The translations under genes were made by a program, and so were the position numbers. A stretch of DNA of 64,000 nucleotides from a virus: the IMG/VR virus record IMGVR_UViG_3300028377_000007, positions 23,041-87,040 of that record; one strand, given 5' to 3'. Within the stretch, counting starts at the first letter, position 1, and each line of letters starts with the position of its first letter. The notes beneath the pieces are model-generated. The model had not been told where the DNA came from. It searched no databases and was given only the letters and a program-made list of their open reading frames with translations. Of the stretch, positions 1 to 8,421 are shown in pieces.

Positions 1-23
1 AAAGTCTTTTCAGGATAATAAGG

Positions 24-242
24 TTATTTTTTAGATTTTTTTCTCCTATTTTTCTTTGAGAACATCTTTGTTTCGATCCCGTTCTCTAGCTCTTCGATCA
101 CTACTCCTCCGAATGAATTAGCGTTTTGCTTTGCGTAATTGAAAGCAGAACCTCTTCCAAAGATCAAATCTAGATCTTTTGAATAACTGGCAACCAATTC
201 TTCGTGTTCGTTGTATACTTTGTATCTTAGTTTCTTGTTCAT
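24..242 (-). CDS. Small hypothetical protein, 72 aa
   Basis: The product is a short protein with a mixed first half and a very basic end (repeated K and R over the last 12 residues). No motif identifies a function. The basic tail could bind nucleic acid, but this is only inference. Its start is an ATG 80 bases downstream of the RNase Z-like gene's stop, and the same strand and base composition as its neighbours suggest a genuine phage gene. Confidence 0.55.
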   Translation of the reverse strand: MNKKLRYKVYNEHEELVASYSKDLDLIFGRGSAFNYAKQNANSFGGVVIEELENGIETKMFSKKNRRKKSKK

Positions 243-322
243 ATTTGTTTTTTAAAGTTCTTTGTATGATTCGTGTAATTTTAATGCTTTATAGGTTCTA
301 TGAATCTCTATAAATACTTTTT

Positions 323-1123
323 TCAAAACTTAAACTTAATAGGTTTGTCCAACAAGACCATGCCATTCGGCACTTTTACTTTTGGCGGTTCATTAAAATA
401 ACGACTGCTAACATGAGTGAGGATTGTATTTTTTGCGTCGATTTCATTGGCTTTATTAATAGCTTCACTTAAAGTATTATGGGTATTTCTTTCTTTGTCA
501 TCTGGATTAAGAAAATTAGCATCCTGAATGAACCAGTTACAACCATTAATTTCTTCAGAGAAGCCGCAATTATCCAAGGCATAAACAAAATCTGCAAATT
601 CATATTGTTCAGATATTTTTTCGCCAGAAGCCACGAGTCTTTTTATTTCGTGCTGATTACGATTTTTGTATTCTCTTTTTAATCTTGTACGCTTTTCATA
701 AATAATATACCCGAGGCTTTCTTTTGAGTGTCTTGTTTTAAAAGCTGTGATATAGTGTTTATTTGTTATATCTTGCTTGAAGTCTGGAAGGATTCCAACC
801 CATTTTACATGTTTGTTGAACTTGGTGAGCGTTTTAATTGCATCGATCTTTTCTTGCCCGTAAACACTAATCGGATAATAAATAGTTAGTTCTTTTTCTT
901 TGTCTCCACGAGCGGAAGTGCGAGAATTTAAAAATTGTGGAATTCCGCTTAAATGATCAGAATGTACATGGCTAAGGTAAAGACTATCCACCCCAAAGAT
1001 TTTATTTCTAAAATGAGTAGCAAAACCTTCTCCGCAATCAAACAAGGCTCGAAATGGTTTGTAATAGCACCAAGACGAATACCCGCCGATTGAGAAGATT
1101 TCTATGTTGTTGTTTTTGTTCAT
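323..1123 (-). CDS. RNase Z-like metallo-beta-lactamase, tRNA 3' processing
   Basis: The 266-residue protein has the zinc-binding metallo-beta-lactamase signature SHVHSDH near residue 52, an upstream LFDCGEG segment, and the late THVSSRY motif near residue 237, which matches the HFSxRY box of tRNase Z (ElaC/Trz1). That family cuts tRNA precursors just after the discriminator base. Length is close to short-form bacterial RNase Z. With a CCA-adding enzyme just downstream and a tRNA array elsewhere in the window, tRNA 3' maturation is the natural role. A related phosphodiesterase activity cannot be excluded. Confidence 0.8.
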   Translation of the reverse strand: MNKNNNIEIFSIGGYSSWCYYKPFRALFDCGEGFATHFRNKIFGVDSLYLSHVHSDHLSGIPQFLNSRTSARGDKEKELTIYYPISVYGQEKIDAIKTLTKFNKHVKWVGILPDFKQDITNKHYITAFKTRHSKESLGYIIYEKRTRLKREYKNRNQHEIKRLVASGEKISEQYEFADFVYALDNCGFSEEINGCNWFIQDANFLNPDDKERNTHNTLSEAINKANEIDAKNTILTHVSSRYFNEPPKVKVPNGMVLLDKPIKFKF

Positions 1124-1215
1124 TTATCAATTTTTTCTATAGATTCTGTTGTATATATCGGAATGATAAATAACCACCAAGTTTTTACTTTAAACGTGAT
1201 AACAATTGATACCAT
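1120..1215 (-). CDS. Short ORF, 31 aa, coupled to the RNase Z-like gene
   Basis: A 31-codon ORF whose stop overlaps the start of the RNase Z-like gene in an ATGA arrangement, which suggests translational coupling. The product has a hydrophobic stretch with two tryptophans (TWWLFIIPI) that could be a single membrane segment. No family is recognised and it may be only a leader ORF. Confidence 0.35.
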   Translation of the reverse strand: MVSIVITFKVKTWWLFIIPIYTTESIEKIDK

Positions 1216-1291
1216 CTAATTAACTGTTTTTTTTGCCTAGCGAATTATAATATTTTTTTATTATTTTTTCTGTTTTTTTTAATAATCATTT

Positions 1292-1531
1292 TTATATTTC
1301 TTCGTATAAAGATTTAATATAATCTTTGCGCTGTTTATTTAAAATATTTAAGGAAAAAAGCCCCAGTAAAATACCAGGGAGAAAAAAAGCTAGACCCAAA
1401 TAAGTTCCCTCCATAGATGCTGATATTACTATAAATAAAAAAAATAAAGTTATAAAAGAAGCTAAAAATGTATTCAATCTCCAATCTTCATAATCGAACT
1501 CAATTGCTATTTCTATTTTATTTGGATTCAT
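1292..1531 (-). CDS. Small membrane protein, two predicted TM segments
   Basis: 79 residues: an acidic N-terminus, two hydrophobic segments at about residues 22-38 and 45-62, and a charged C-terminus. This is the layout of a small two-pass inner-membrane protein. The start overlaps the end of the CCA-adding enzyme gene by 14 bases, so it is the next gene of that operon. Function is unknown; a holin-like role is possible from topology alone, but nothing specific supports it. Confidence 0.55.
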   Translation of the reverse strand: MNPNKIEIAIEFDYEDWRLNTFLASFITLFFLFIVISASMEGTYLGLAFFLPGILLGLFSLNILNKQRKDYIKSLYEEI

Positions 1532-2249
1532 TTGTTGGTTTTAGCCAGAGGCTTTTTACTTTGTCTTTGAAAAGGGAGTCTCTTAAATTTTTATATTCCT
1601 CAAGTTGGCACAATGTAGCGTGAGTGTCGAACAAAAAGCAACGAAAAAGTTCTTCTCTCACTCTTTCTTGGGAAACATTTTTTTCTAAAGCACCGCAATA
1701 ATATTTATCGCTCATACATTCTTTGATTTCGTTGGAAAGAAAAAAGCTTTTTGTGATAGCAAACCTGAAATATCTTAACAATCTAAGGTTATCCTCTTTG
1801 ATTCTTACTTTAGCAGAACCCACAGCATTAATTAAACTGTTTTTAATATCCTCTACCCCGTTAAAAGGATCAATGATTTCGCCATTCGATAAATCTACAG
1901 CAACAGCATTCATTGTCGCATCTCTACGCTTCAAATCCTCTTCAATCCTAGACGCCACCTTTACACTGTCTGGCCTTCTTGCATCGGTATAAGCTCCGTC
2001 CTTGCGAGCCATAGCAATATCTACAGATCCTAACTTTGGCAACTTGCAACGAACAGTTAGATATTCTGGTTTAGAAATAAAAACTTTGCCGCCGACTCTT
2101 TCAATTTCAGATTCTACTTCTGCGATTGAATCGCAAACCATACACAAATCAATATCCTTTGGCTTAGAATTTTCATTCATAATTTTATCCCTGACATAAC
2201 CGCCGACTATGTAAGTTGGATAATTAAAGCTTATATTTGGAATCTTCAT
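1518..2249 (-). CDS. cca: tRNA nucleotidyltransferase (CCA-adding enzyme)
   Basis: The 243-residue protein belongs to class II nucleotidyltransferases that add or repair the CCA end of tRNA. Visible motifs in order are YIVGGYVRD near residue 13, the metal-binding DIDL near 32-35, the EEDLKRRDATMNAVAVD stretch near residue 107 (RRDFTINA-type), IIDPFNG near 125, and DNLRLLRYFRFA near residue 152. It is shorter than cellular enzymes (about 400 aa), lacking most of the tail domain. One tRNA in this window (the amber suppressor) has no encoded CCA, so this enzyme would be needed for it and for repair of the others. Confidence 0.88.
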   Translation of the reverse strand: MKIPNISFNYPTYIVGGYVRDKIMNENSKPKDIDLCMVCDSIAEVESEIERVGGKVFISKPEYLTVRCKLPKLGSVDIAMARKDGAYTDARRPDSVKVASRIEEDLKRRDATMNAVAVDLSNGEIIDPFNGVEDIKNSLINAVGSAKVRIKEDNLRLLRYFRFAITKSFFLSNEIKECMSDKYYCGALEKNVSQERVREELFRCFLFDTHATLCQLEEYKNLRDSLFKDKVKSLWLKPTNESK

Positions 2250-2660
2250 TATAGTTTTTTTATCAATACAGACATATGATTAAAAATATAGTCTGATAAT
2301 TGTTCTTTTGTTACTAATAGGTATTTGTCCATTTCTGGATAATTTCTAAGCTCGACAGTGGTTGAACAGGTAAGCTTTGTCAAGTCTAAATCGTCTTTTC
2401 TACCAATAAAAAATACAAAGTTCTTTTTGTTTGTTGAATATTTGTGGAAGAATACTATTTCATCTTTTTCGAACAGCAAACCAGATTCTTCTTTCGTTTT
2501 TCGAATCGCCGCATCTTTCTCTGTTTCACCTTGTTCTATTTTTCCTTTTGTGAAACCCCCAAACTTCTCTTCCTTTGTTATCCTTAGAGAATGTAGAACG
2601 AGCTATTAGAAATTTATCTCCGCTTTTAACGATTATGCCGCATGATGTTTGTTTCGCCAT
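2249..2660 (-). pseudogene. Nudix (MutT-like) hydrolase with one-base frameshift
   Basis: The first frame starts at 2660 (MAKQTSCGIIV) and reads to a VWGF motif; the following frame then continues with TKGKIEQGETEKDAAIRKT, EESGL and a 76-residue tail ending at 2249. Joined, they give a normal Nudix fold with the GE(x)7REUxEExG-type box. The break lies at a run of five G (2556-2560); four would restore the frame. This is either an assembly error at a homopolymer or a real inactivation. The family hydrolyses NDP-X substrates such as oxidised nucleotides, NADH or ADP-ribose. Confidence 0.7.
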
Positions 2661-2674
2661 TATTTTAAATTTTA

Positions 2675-2824
2675 TTAAGCAAAAGGCATTGTGGGGCCAA
2701 TATAGGGCTCTTTATCAGTTTCTATCCTTTCTGGGTTATTTTTTTTGTCAATATATTCTTCGATTGTTTCGCAAAGTTTTTCATCATCTAAAATTTCCTC
2801 CATTTTTGATGTCATAAACTTCAT
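2675..2824 (-). CDS. Small acidic hypothetical protein, 49 aa
   Basis: An ORF of 49 codons beginning MKFMTSKMEEILDD and ending GPTMPFA. It is rich in acidic residues and fills the gap between the Nudix gene and the gene upstream without extra room. No family is recognised. Spacing and strand support a real small gene. Confidence 0.45.
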   Translation of the reverse strand: MKFMTSKMEEILDDEKLCETIEEYIDKKNNPERIETDKEPYIGPTMPFA

Positions 2825-2828
2825 GTAA

Positions 2829-2942
2829 TCAGATAAAGATATTTTTAGGTTCTTTTTTTTCTCTTCTTATTGCTTGTGTGTGGGAAATTATGTTTTTATC
2901 AAAATTATCCCCCAGACTTAATCCTATTTTTTCTTTTCTCAT
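2829..2942 (-). CDS. Small hypothetical protein, 37 aa
   Basis: A 37-residue basic product. The ATG at 2942 follows directly after the stop of the upstream gene and has a good ribosome-binding site (GAGGAAGT) five to eight bases ahead. That site sits inside the end of the upstream gene, so this start is preferred over an in-frame ATG 24 codons earlier. Function unknown. Confidence 0.45.
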   Translation of the reverse strand: MRKEKIGLSLGDNFDKNIISHTQAIRREKKEPKNIFI

Positions 2943-2943
2943 A

Positions 2944-3441
2944 TTACTTCCTCTTGTATACTTTTGTGGGTTTTCCTCTCCCGCCCTTAATTTCTCTTGA
3001 TATAACCCAATCATCGCGCTTCATAAGTTGATTATAAATATAGGAATTACTTTTACCGTATTCTTTTGCTAGGTCTTTGATGGTAAATTCTTTGTCTGGT
3101 AATTCCATAATGAATTGATTTGTTACTCCAGAGATTTTTTTATTGTCCTCGAACTTTTTCTTTTTCAACTCTTCATATTTAATTTTTGCGCTTTCTATAT
3201 TCGGGTAAGTAAAACCATACGTTCCCCACAATTCATTGCTTGGATACATTTCTGCTGGTTCAACCTTGTTTCCTGCAATTTCATATCCATCATGTTTACT
3301 AATTTTGATTACTTCGAAGGCAATAAATTCATCGTTATCTTTCTTTCTTTGTTCATAGATTGCGACATCCCCCTCTCTTTTTACTTGTGTAAAAGTGAAT
3401 TGCCATTTTGTGATTTTTTTCTCTAGTATTTTGTAGTTCAT
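2944..3441 (-). CDS. Hypothetical protein with C-terminal HTH-like segment
   Basis: 165 residues. The first half is beta-rich with tryptophans and charged turns. After residue 105 the pattern FTIKDLAKEYGKSNSYIYNQL resembles a helix-turn-helix, followed by a basic tail (GGRGKPTKVYKRK). It could be a DNA-binding protein, but the HTH reading is inference from pattern only. It lies between rIIB and a run of small genes. Confidence 0.5.
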   Translation of the reverse strand: MNYKILEKKITKWQFTFTQVKREGDVAIYEQRKKDNDEFIAFEVIKISKHDGYEIAGNKVEPAEMYPSNELWGTYGFTYPNIESAKIKYEELKKKKFEDNKKISGVTNQFIMELPDKEFTIKDLAKEYGKSNSYIYNQLMKRDDWVISREIKGGRGKPTKVYKRK

Positions 3442-3448
3442 CGTTTTG

Positions 3449-4447
3449 TTATTTTACAATAAGAACTTTAGACGGTGTATTATTATCGCCGCGAGTTTTA
3501 TAATTGTTCTCATTCACAATTCCAAGGATTTGTTCTGAAACAAAAGGTGTCTTGAAATTCTTTTTGATTGTTTTGATCATGATTGAGCCAGCTTCTTTTA
3601 GCTTTCTATCGATATAGACGATCAATTTTTCTTGGCTATTTTCAACCTTCTTTTCTTTTGCCACAGGAGACTTGTTTTCTGGTTTTTCTTTGTTCAATTC
3701 TTTAATAATTTCATAACGGCAAACTCTGCACTTATGAAAAGTGGAATTATTTGGAACACTAACGGCGTCTGCTGGATTGAATCTTACAAGAATAAATTTA
3801 GTCCCCCATCCTTTCGCAAAGGAATAAGATCCAACATGTAGCCCCTCCGCGCAACTTGCGTCTGGATTATCAACGCAAGATAGTCTGCTGATTTCAATTG
3901 TGGAACCCACCTTATTGAGAATTTGGCCCTTTTCATTTGTTTCTCCTTGTAGTACAATAGTGTTTGGATTTCCCATAACACTATAATCGTTTTCTTTAAT
4001 CCCCTTGAATGCTACAACAAAACCATCTTCATCAATAACTAAATTATGATGTTCTAAAAATCCGTATAGTTGGTCAACACTATTCTTTGACGGATTCTTG
4101 ATCAAATGATTAACAAATTTCAAAAGATGTTTAATGTTTTTATTTCCGCTGTTATACTCAGCTACAATATAATTTGTAACATATGTATTCAACAAAATCC
4201 ATTTGTTGTTGATAAAGATTTCAAGACCACTTGCGGTAACTCTTGTGTTTTCGTATTCAAAAACCCCGCTTTCATCCTCTTTTTCGAAAATGGTGCCTTT
4301 TAATAGACTCGGAATAACATCATACTTTGCCTTTCTCAAAGCCATTAAAATGTTATCAAAGTTTTTATGAGATTTGTTGATAATGGTTTGCTCCCCATCA
4401 ATAAAAAGCGTGATTTGATTAGTGGTAATTGTGTGTAGTATTTTCAT
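3449..4447 (-). CDS. rIIB: rIIB-like protein
   Basis: The 332-residue protein shows the conserved rIIB region: LVIDEDGFVVAFKGI near residue 135, CAEGLHVGSY near 198, and LVRFNPADAVSVPN followed by KCRVCRYEI near 223-248. The C-terminal 80 residues look like a separate DNA-binding-type helical domain. In T4, rIIA and rIIB affect lysis timing and protect against the RexAB exclusion system; their biochemical role is still unclear. The gene follows rIIA directly and has its own promoter-like sequence at the start. Confidence 0.8.
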   Translation of the reverse strand: MKILHTITTNQITLFIDGEQTIINKSHKNFDNILMALRKAKYDVIPSLLKGTIFEKEDESGVFEYENTRVTASGLEIFINNKWILLNTYVTNYIVAEYNSGNKNIKHLLKFVNHLIKNPSKNSVDQLYGFLEHHNLVIDEDGFVVAFKGIKENDYSVMGNPNTIVLQGETNEKGQILNKVGSTIEISRLSCVDNPDASCAEGLHVGSYSFAKGWGTKFILVRFNPADAVSVPNNSTFHKCRVCRYEIIKELNKEKPENKSPVAKEKKVENSQEKLIVYIDRKLKEAGSIMIKTIKKNFKTPFVSEQILGIVNENNYKTRGDNNTPSKVLIVK

Positions 4448-4456
4448 TGTTCGTGT

Positions 4457-4485
4457 ATATTGAATTATTTCTCTTGGATTGTCAA
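4457..4485 (-). promoter_or_regulatory. Promoter-like sequence ahead of rIIB
   Basis: On the coding strand TTGACA (4485-4480) is followed after exactly 17 bases by CAATAT (4462-4457), and the rIIB ATG begins ten bases later. The untranslated leader would therefore be very short. The same layout recurs at other genes in this window. Confidence 0.5.
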
Positions 4486-4493
4486 ATTTTTTC

Positions 4494-6662
4494 TTAGATA
4501 TTTAGGATTTTTTCTTTGTTTTTTCTTAGGTATTCGATGCTCCCAGATTTTTCAAAATCTATATACTTTAAAATCTCATATTTTTTAGATATGGATTCTG
4601 ATTGTTCTTTTAGGGCATCGTGCACGGATATTAAAGCTTTATGTATTTTATTCCCATTGATTTTTGGATACTCAAAAAACTTTTCTGTTGATATTTTTGA
4701 ATGCTTTAAATATGAATGATAACAATTTTCGCAATCATAAGAAAAGCTATAGTCCACACTTCTTTCGGATATTTCAATTTTTAATGGAGACTTGTCCTTT
4801 TTGATAATTGATTTATACAAAGAAAGACCAAACATTGAGCTATTTTCGTGGGAATAAATTCTAAAAGATGGGTGAGCATTAATAATAGATTTCCTGATAT
4901 CATACTTTTTGTGCTTAATTTCAGATTTGATCTTTTCATCTAGGTTAACCCAAGAAGATTCTAAGTCTTTGATGTCATTTTCTCTAATAATATAAATGTT
5001 TTTGATTTCAAAAGTAATTCTAGCGGTTTCGTATTCAAAAAACTCTAATCTAGCAGAGCTATTCTTTACAGAAAAATGCTTCGTTGGAATATAATACTTT
5101 TCCTCTAGTTCATCTAGTTCATCAATTTCATCTTCTGTTAATGGCTTTGAACATCTTCTATCTGAAACATCTGAGTACTTAAATTTAAAAAACTTAACCC
5201 CTGACTTTTTTTCCACCTTACTCAAGTTGCTAGCTTTTGCTCCTGTTCTTGTTTTTACTTCAAAACTCCAATTTGAAATATCTACAATCTCAATACCCAA
5301 TTTATCTTTCCCGCCAACAAGATTGATTAGGTTTTCCAACTCTTTTGGTTCTTTGATTTCAATATTGTCCTCTCTTGAATCAGATTCGATATTATCTTTG
5401 AATTTAGCTGCACTTCTTTTCCCTTCTATATTAATATATAGTTTCTCTATTTGGTCGAAGTGAATGCGGTCGGTGTTATCTGACTTTAAAACCCTTCCAT
5501 ACCCTCTGACTTTAGACCTAAAATAATAATTCTTTCCAGAAATCTTAAATGGGTGAAAAATATTCAAAAACACACCATTAAAAGAAAGTTCGTCATATAC
5601 TTTTCTATAGAATGGAAAAACTTTCTTAGATAATGCTAAAGCCTCTTTAAGCGTCTTTGTTGCGCTGATCTTTTTCGAATAATCCTCTACTAAATTATCA
5701 TATATTTTTAGAAAATAATTGCCAAGGTTAATTACAGTTTTCTTATCCAGCGTTAGGTTTTCTCTACTAGGAGGAAAAGAAACTTCTTTTGGTAAAACAT
5801 ACAAATGAATAGAAAAAGAGTTTAAAAGATCATCAATATTGTTATAATCTTTTTCGCTAAAAGAACTTTCTATTTTTCTGAGAAGTTCATGCTTATCAAA
5901 GTTATAGGCAATATTGGCCATGATAACTTTTTTCTGACCATCATTTTTTCTACGAATCTTATATTTAACTCCATCGCTCAAATCTTTTTCAAAATCAAAT
6001 TCAGGAATATGATCGTCAAAACTAAAAGAGGGATCATTTGTAATCACTGGCAACACAGAAAAGAAACTAAAACACTCTTTTGCTGTCCTATTAAAATAAT
6101 TTACTTCGCAATCACCGATTGAAAAAGAAATCTCTAATCCATTAGGTTGATCTGTATCGAATGTGCCGATGTTATAAACAGTATTATTGTTTTTATCATT
6201 AATTCTTACTTCATAGACGCCAAGCTTTCCATTTTGAAAAGTCTTAACAATAAAAGAGTCATTACCTTCGATTGCTAATGGGGCGAACCTACCAATCCCA
6301 AAACAACCAGCTTGATTTTCGCTTTGAAAATTATCCTCTCTTTTTGTACTTTTACCAAAGAGATTATATGCGGTATCCATTCTTTCAAACGAAATTCCGT
6401 TGCCAAAGTCTCTGATGGAACAAGTCTTATCTTCTAGAGTAGGAAGTTTAACATGAATTGGTTTATCTTGAATCCCAGAATCGAAGTGGGAATCCATAGC
6501 GTTTGTTGTGGTTTCTCTGATCGCCGCCAATTCTTTGTTGGAATAGATAAAATCCCTCAAAAGAGACGCCATATAACCGCTGTCCTCTGTATCAAAAGAA
6601 CAGTCCTTAGAACTGATTCCTTCGCTTGAGATAACTTTTTGCTTTGTGGTGATTACGTTCAT
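4494..6662 (-). CDS. rIIA: rIIA-like protein with GHKL ATPase domain
   Basis: The product (722 aa from the ATG at 6662) starts like T4 rIIA. It carries the N-box ELAAIRETTTNAMDSH near residue 45, an RDFGNGIS G1-type box near residue 85, and GCFGIGRFAPLAIEG near residue 120. These are GHKL-family ATP-binding motifs. The long C-terminal part has no clear domain. The ATG at 6743 would add 27 residues that do not match the family, so the inner start is chosen. It is followed by rIIB, the usual phage pairing. Confidence 0.78.
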   Translation of the reverse strand: MNVITTKQKVISSEGISSKDCSFDTEDSGYMASLLRDFIYSNKELAAIRETTTNAMDSHFDSGIQDKPIHVKLPTLEDKTCSIRDFGNGISFERMDTAYNLFGKSTKREDNFQSENQAGCFGIGRFAPLAIEGNDSFIVKTFQNGKLGVYEVRINDKNNNTVYNIGTFDTDQPNGLEISFSIGDCEVNYFNRTAKECFSFFSVLPVITNDPSFSFDDHIPEFDFEKDLSDGVKYKIRRKNDGQKKVIMANIAYNFDKHELLRKIESSFSEKDYNNIDDLLNSFSIHLYVLPKEVSFPPSRENLTLDKKTVINLGNYFLKIYDNLVEDYSKKISATKTLKEALALSKKVFPFYRKVYDELSFNGVFLNIFHPFKISGKNYYFRSKVRGYGRVLKSDNTDRIHFDQIEKLYINIEGKRSAAKFKDNIESDSREDNIEIKEPKELENLINLVGGKDKLGIEIVDISNWSFEVKTRTGAKASNLSKVEKKSGVKFFKFKYSDVSDRRCSKPLTEDEIDELDELEEKYYIPTKHFSVKNSSARLEFFEYETARITFEIKNIYIIRENDIKDLESSWVNLDEKIKSEIKHKKYDIRKSIINAHPSFRIYSHENSSMFGLSLYKSIIKKDKSPLKIEISERSVDYSFSYDCENCYHSYLKHSKISTEKFFEYPKINGNKIHKALISVHDALKEQSESISKKYEILKYIDFEKSGSIEYLRKNKEKILNI

Positions 6663-6751
6663 TTTTTGTTGATTAGTTGGTTTCCGATTTGATGCTGTCC
6701 ACAATGACAGGGAATCGGGGGTTGTCAAGCGTTTTTTCAACATTTATAATA

Positions 6752-7003
6752 TCAAGAATCTGGATCTGGATAACTGGGACAATCAATTGTAGGTATTTCA
6801 ACAGCCACGCAACCGCTAGACTCTTTGACGGGTTCGACATAGATTCCCGCTAACTTTTCAATATCACTTCTATAATAGCGTCTATGTCCGTCTTCTGTAT
6901 GGAATGGGGTTAATTTACCCACACGTTCCCAATTTCTAAGAGTTTTATCGGAGACTCCAAGGATGGATACGGCATCGCTGATTGATAGAATTTTCTTATC
7001 CAT
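6752..7003 (-). CDS. Stand-alone MerR-like HTH derived from IS607 TnpA
   Basis: Residues 1-63 are nearly identical to the N-terminus of the IS607 recombinase fragment at 17138 (ILSISDA.SILGVSD, LRNWER.GKLTPFHTE, RRYYRSDIEKLAGIYVEP). After KESSG the sequence departs into a short unrelated tail with two cysteines. The catalytic serine-recombinase domain is absent. It overlaps the end of the C5 methyltransferase gene by 8 bases and ends 90 bases before the preferred rIIA start. It is either a leftover or a domesticated DNA-binding regulator. Confidence 0.7.
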   Translation of the reverse strand: MDKKILSISDAVSILGVSDKTLRNWERVGKLTPFHTEDGHRRYYRSDIEKLAGIYVEPVKESSGCVAVEIPTIDCPSYPDPDS

Positions 7004-7925
7004 TTTTGAATTCTTGGGGTAAAAAAGAAAATATATGGGCTATTACATCTACTGTCCAACCGTTACCTAGAGCGGCTTTAGCTTTGTTAATTTGAATCGG
7101 TGATGTATAATTATCTGGAATGGTTTGTAATCTTTCGTGCTCGATTCTGGTAGTCTTCCTAACCCCATTTTTTGTTAAAATTTTTGCTCCATGTGGAGCG
7201 GAATGCGAAAGGCATCCCATTTTACCATCGAGAAAATACGCCCTATAGTTTTGAGAATTATATCCCTTGTTTGTGCCGTCATATTGCCACGATATACCTC
7301 TCTTTTCGCCGTTTTGGTAAATATCTTGGTGGACAAACTCAAAATCCCCGCTCGTCTCAATAATATCCTTAATAGTAATTTTTTTGTCTATTAGAGGCAA
7401 AATATTACCTTCGATATTTGTCCAATAGAGACGTTTTCTTTTTTGAGCAGAAACTAAAGAAGAGTCTATTTCTATAGGAGTTGTATTTAAGTTGTCTGAG
7501 ATTATTTTTTGAAATTCTTTTTTCATCTTTACGTTCTCAAGCAAGAATTTAATATCTGGATTTTTTACTTTTAATTCATTGAGTAATCTAACAAATTCAA
7601 AAAATAATTTACTTCTAGGGTCCAGAAAATTTAATTGTTTGCCAGCAAAACTAAACCCCTGACAAGGCGACCCTGCAATTATTAAATCTATTTTAGGTAA
7701 ATTCTTAACATTAACATCAACAACCGAGCCTAATTGAATCGCATCTGGCCAGTTATGCTGAGTTACTTTAATTGCATGTTTGCCAATTTCGCTTGCAAAA
7801 TATTGATTGACTTTAATTCCTGCCCGATGTAGCGCAATTTGCCCACAGGAAATACCGTCAAACAAACTCAATACATTAATTCCTTTGTTATAATTTGGTT
7901 CAATTGGTTTGCTCATAATATTCAA
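6996..7925 (-). CDS. DNA (cytosine-5) methyltransferase
   Basis: 309 residues with the C5-methyltransferase motifs: NVLSLFDGISCGQIAL (motif I, SAM binding) near residue 17, GSPCQGFSFAG (motif IV, catalytic Cys) near residue 85, LLENV (motif VI) near 127, QKRKRLYWTN (motif VIII) near 160, and ALGNGWTVDVI (motif X) near 286. No restriction endonuclease lies beside it, so protection from host restriction or genome marking is more likely than a full R-M system. Its last codons run into the start of the IS607-derived HTH, so the C-terminus may have been altered by that insertion. Confidence 0.85.
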   Translation of the reverse strand: MNIMSKPIEPNYNKGINVLSLFDGISCGQIALHRAGIKVNQYFASEIGKHAIKVTQHNWPDAIQLGSVVDVNVKNLPKIDLIIAGSPCQGFSFAGKQLNFLDPRSKLFFEFVRLLNELKVKNPDIKFLLENVKMKKEFQKIISDNLNTTPIEIDSSLVSAQKRKRLYWTNIEGNILPLIDKKITIKDIIETSGDFEFVHQDIYQNGEKRGISWQYDGTNKGYNSQNYRAYFLDGKMGCLSHSAPHGAKILTKNGVRKTTRIEHERLQTIPDNYTSPIQINKAKAALGNGWTVDVIAHIFSFLPQEFKNG

Positions 7926-7937
7926 GAGATTTTTTTA

Positions 7938-8270
7938 TTATTTTCCGAAGATTTTTAATGTTCTTCCATCATCTTGCACAGAAAAATCAAAATTGTCAAG
8001 GTATTTTACCAATTCTCTGCTATTTTCTCCAATAAATTCTACGCGGGTGATTTTTTGTGGATCGAATTCAATGGTTTTGTCTGCTTCGATTTCATATTCC
8101 TCTGTTTTAGTGAAATAATTATATCCCTCTGTTCTAAGGGTTTGTATATAATCGTTTATTTCGCCGATATTAATATATCCCTTTGAGCATATTAAACTAG
8201 ATAACATCTTTTTTTCAATAATATCATAAAATCCGTAACTAAACTTGTATCTTTTTTCCTTCTTACTCAT
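7938..8270 (-). CDS. Hypothetical protein, 110 aa
   Basis: Starts at the internal ATG (MSKKEKRYKF), because the 22 residues before it are unlike a protein start and lie in AT-rich leader. The product has alternating charged and aromatic residues and an EFIGENSRELVKYL helix. No family is recognised. Confidence 0.5.
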   Translation of the reverse strand: MSKKEKRYKFSYGFYDIIEKKMLSSLICSKGYINIGEINDYIQTLRTEGYNYFTKTEEYEIEADKTIEFDPQKITRVEFIGENSRELVKYLDNFDFSVQDDGRTLKIFGK

Positions 8271-8421
8271 AATTCTTTTAAAATATAAATGTATTAAATA
8301 AAACCGCCAAACACAAGAAATGAAGCATCTGGTCAAATCCGACTATAACGAACCCCATATGATAAATAGTGCGCTGATAAAACCATATAAACATTTATAA
8401 AGAAAAAATATAAGTCTAAAT

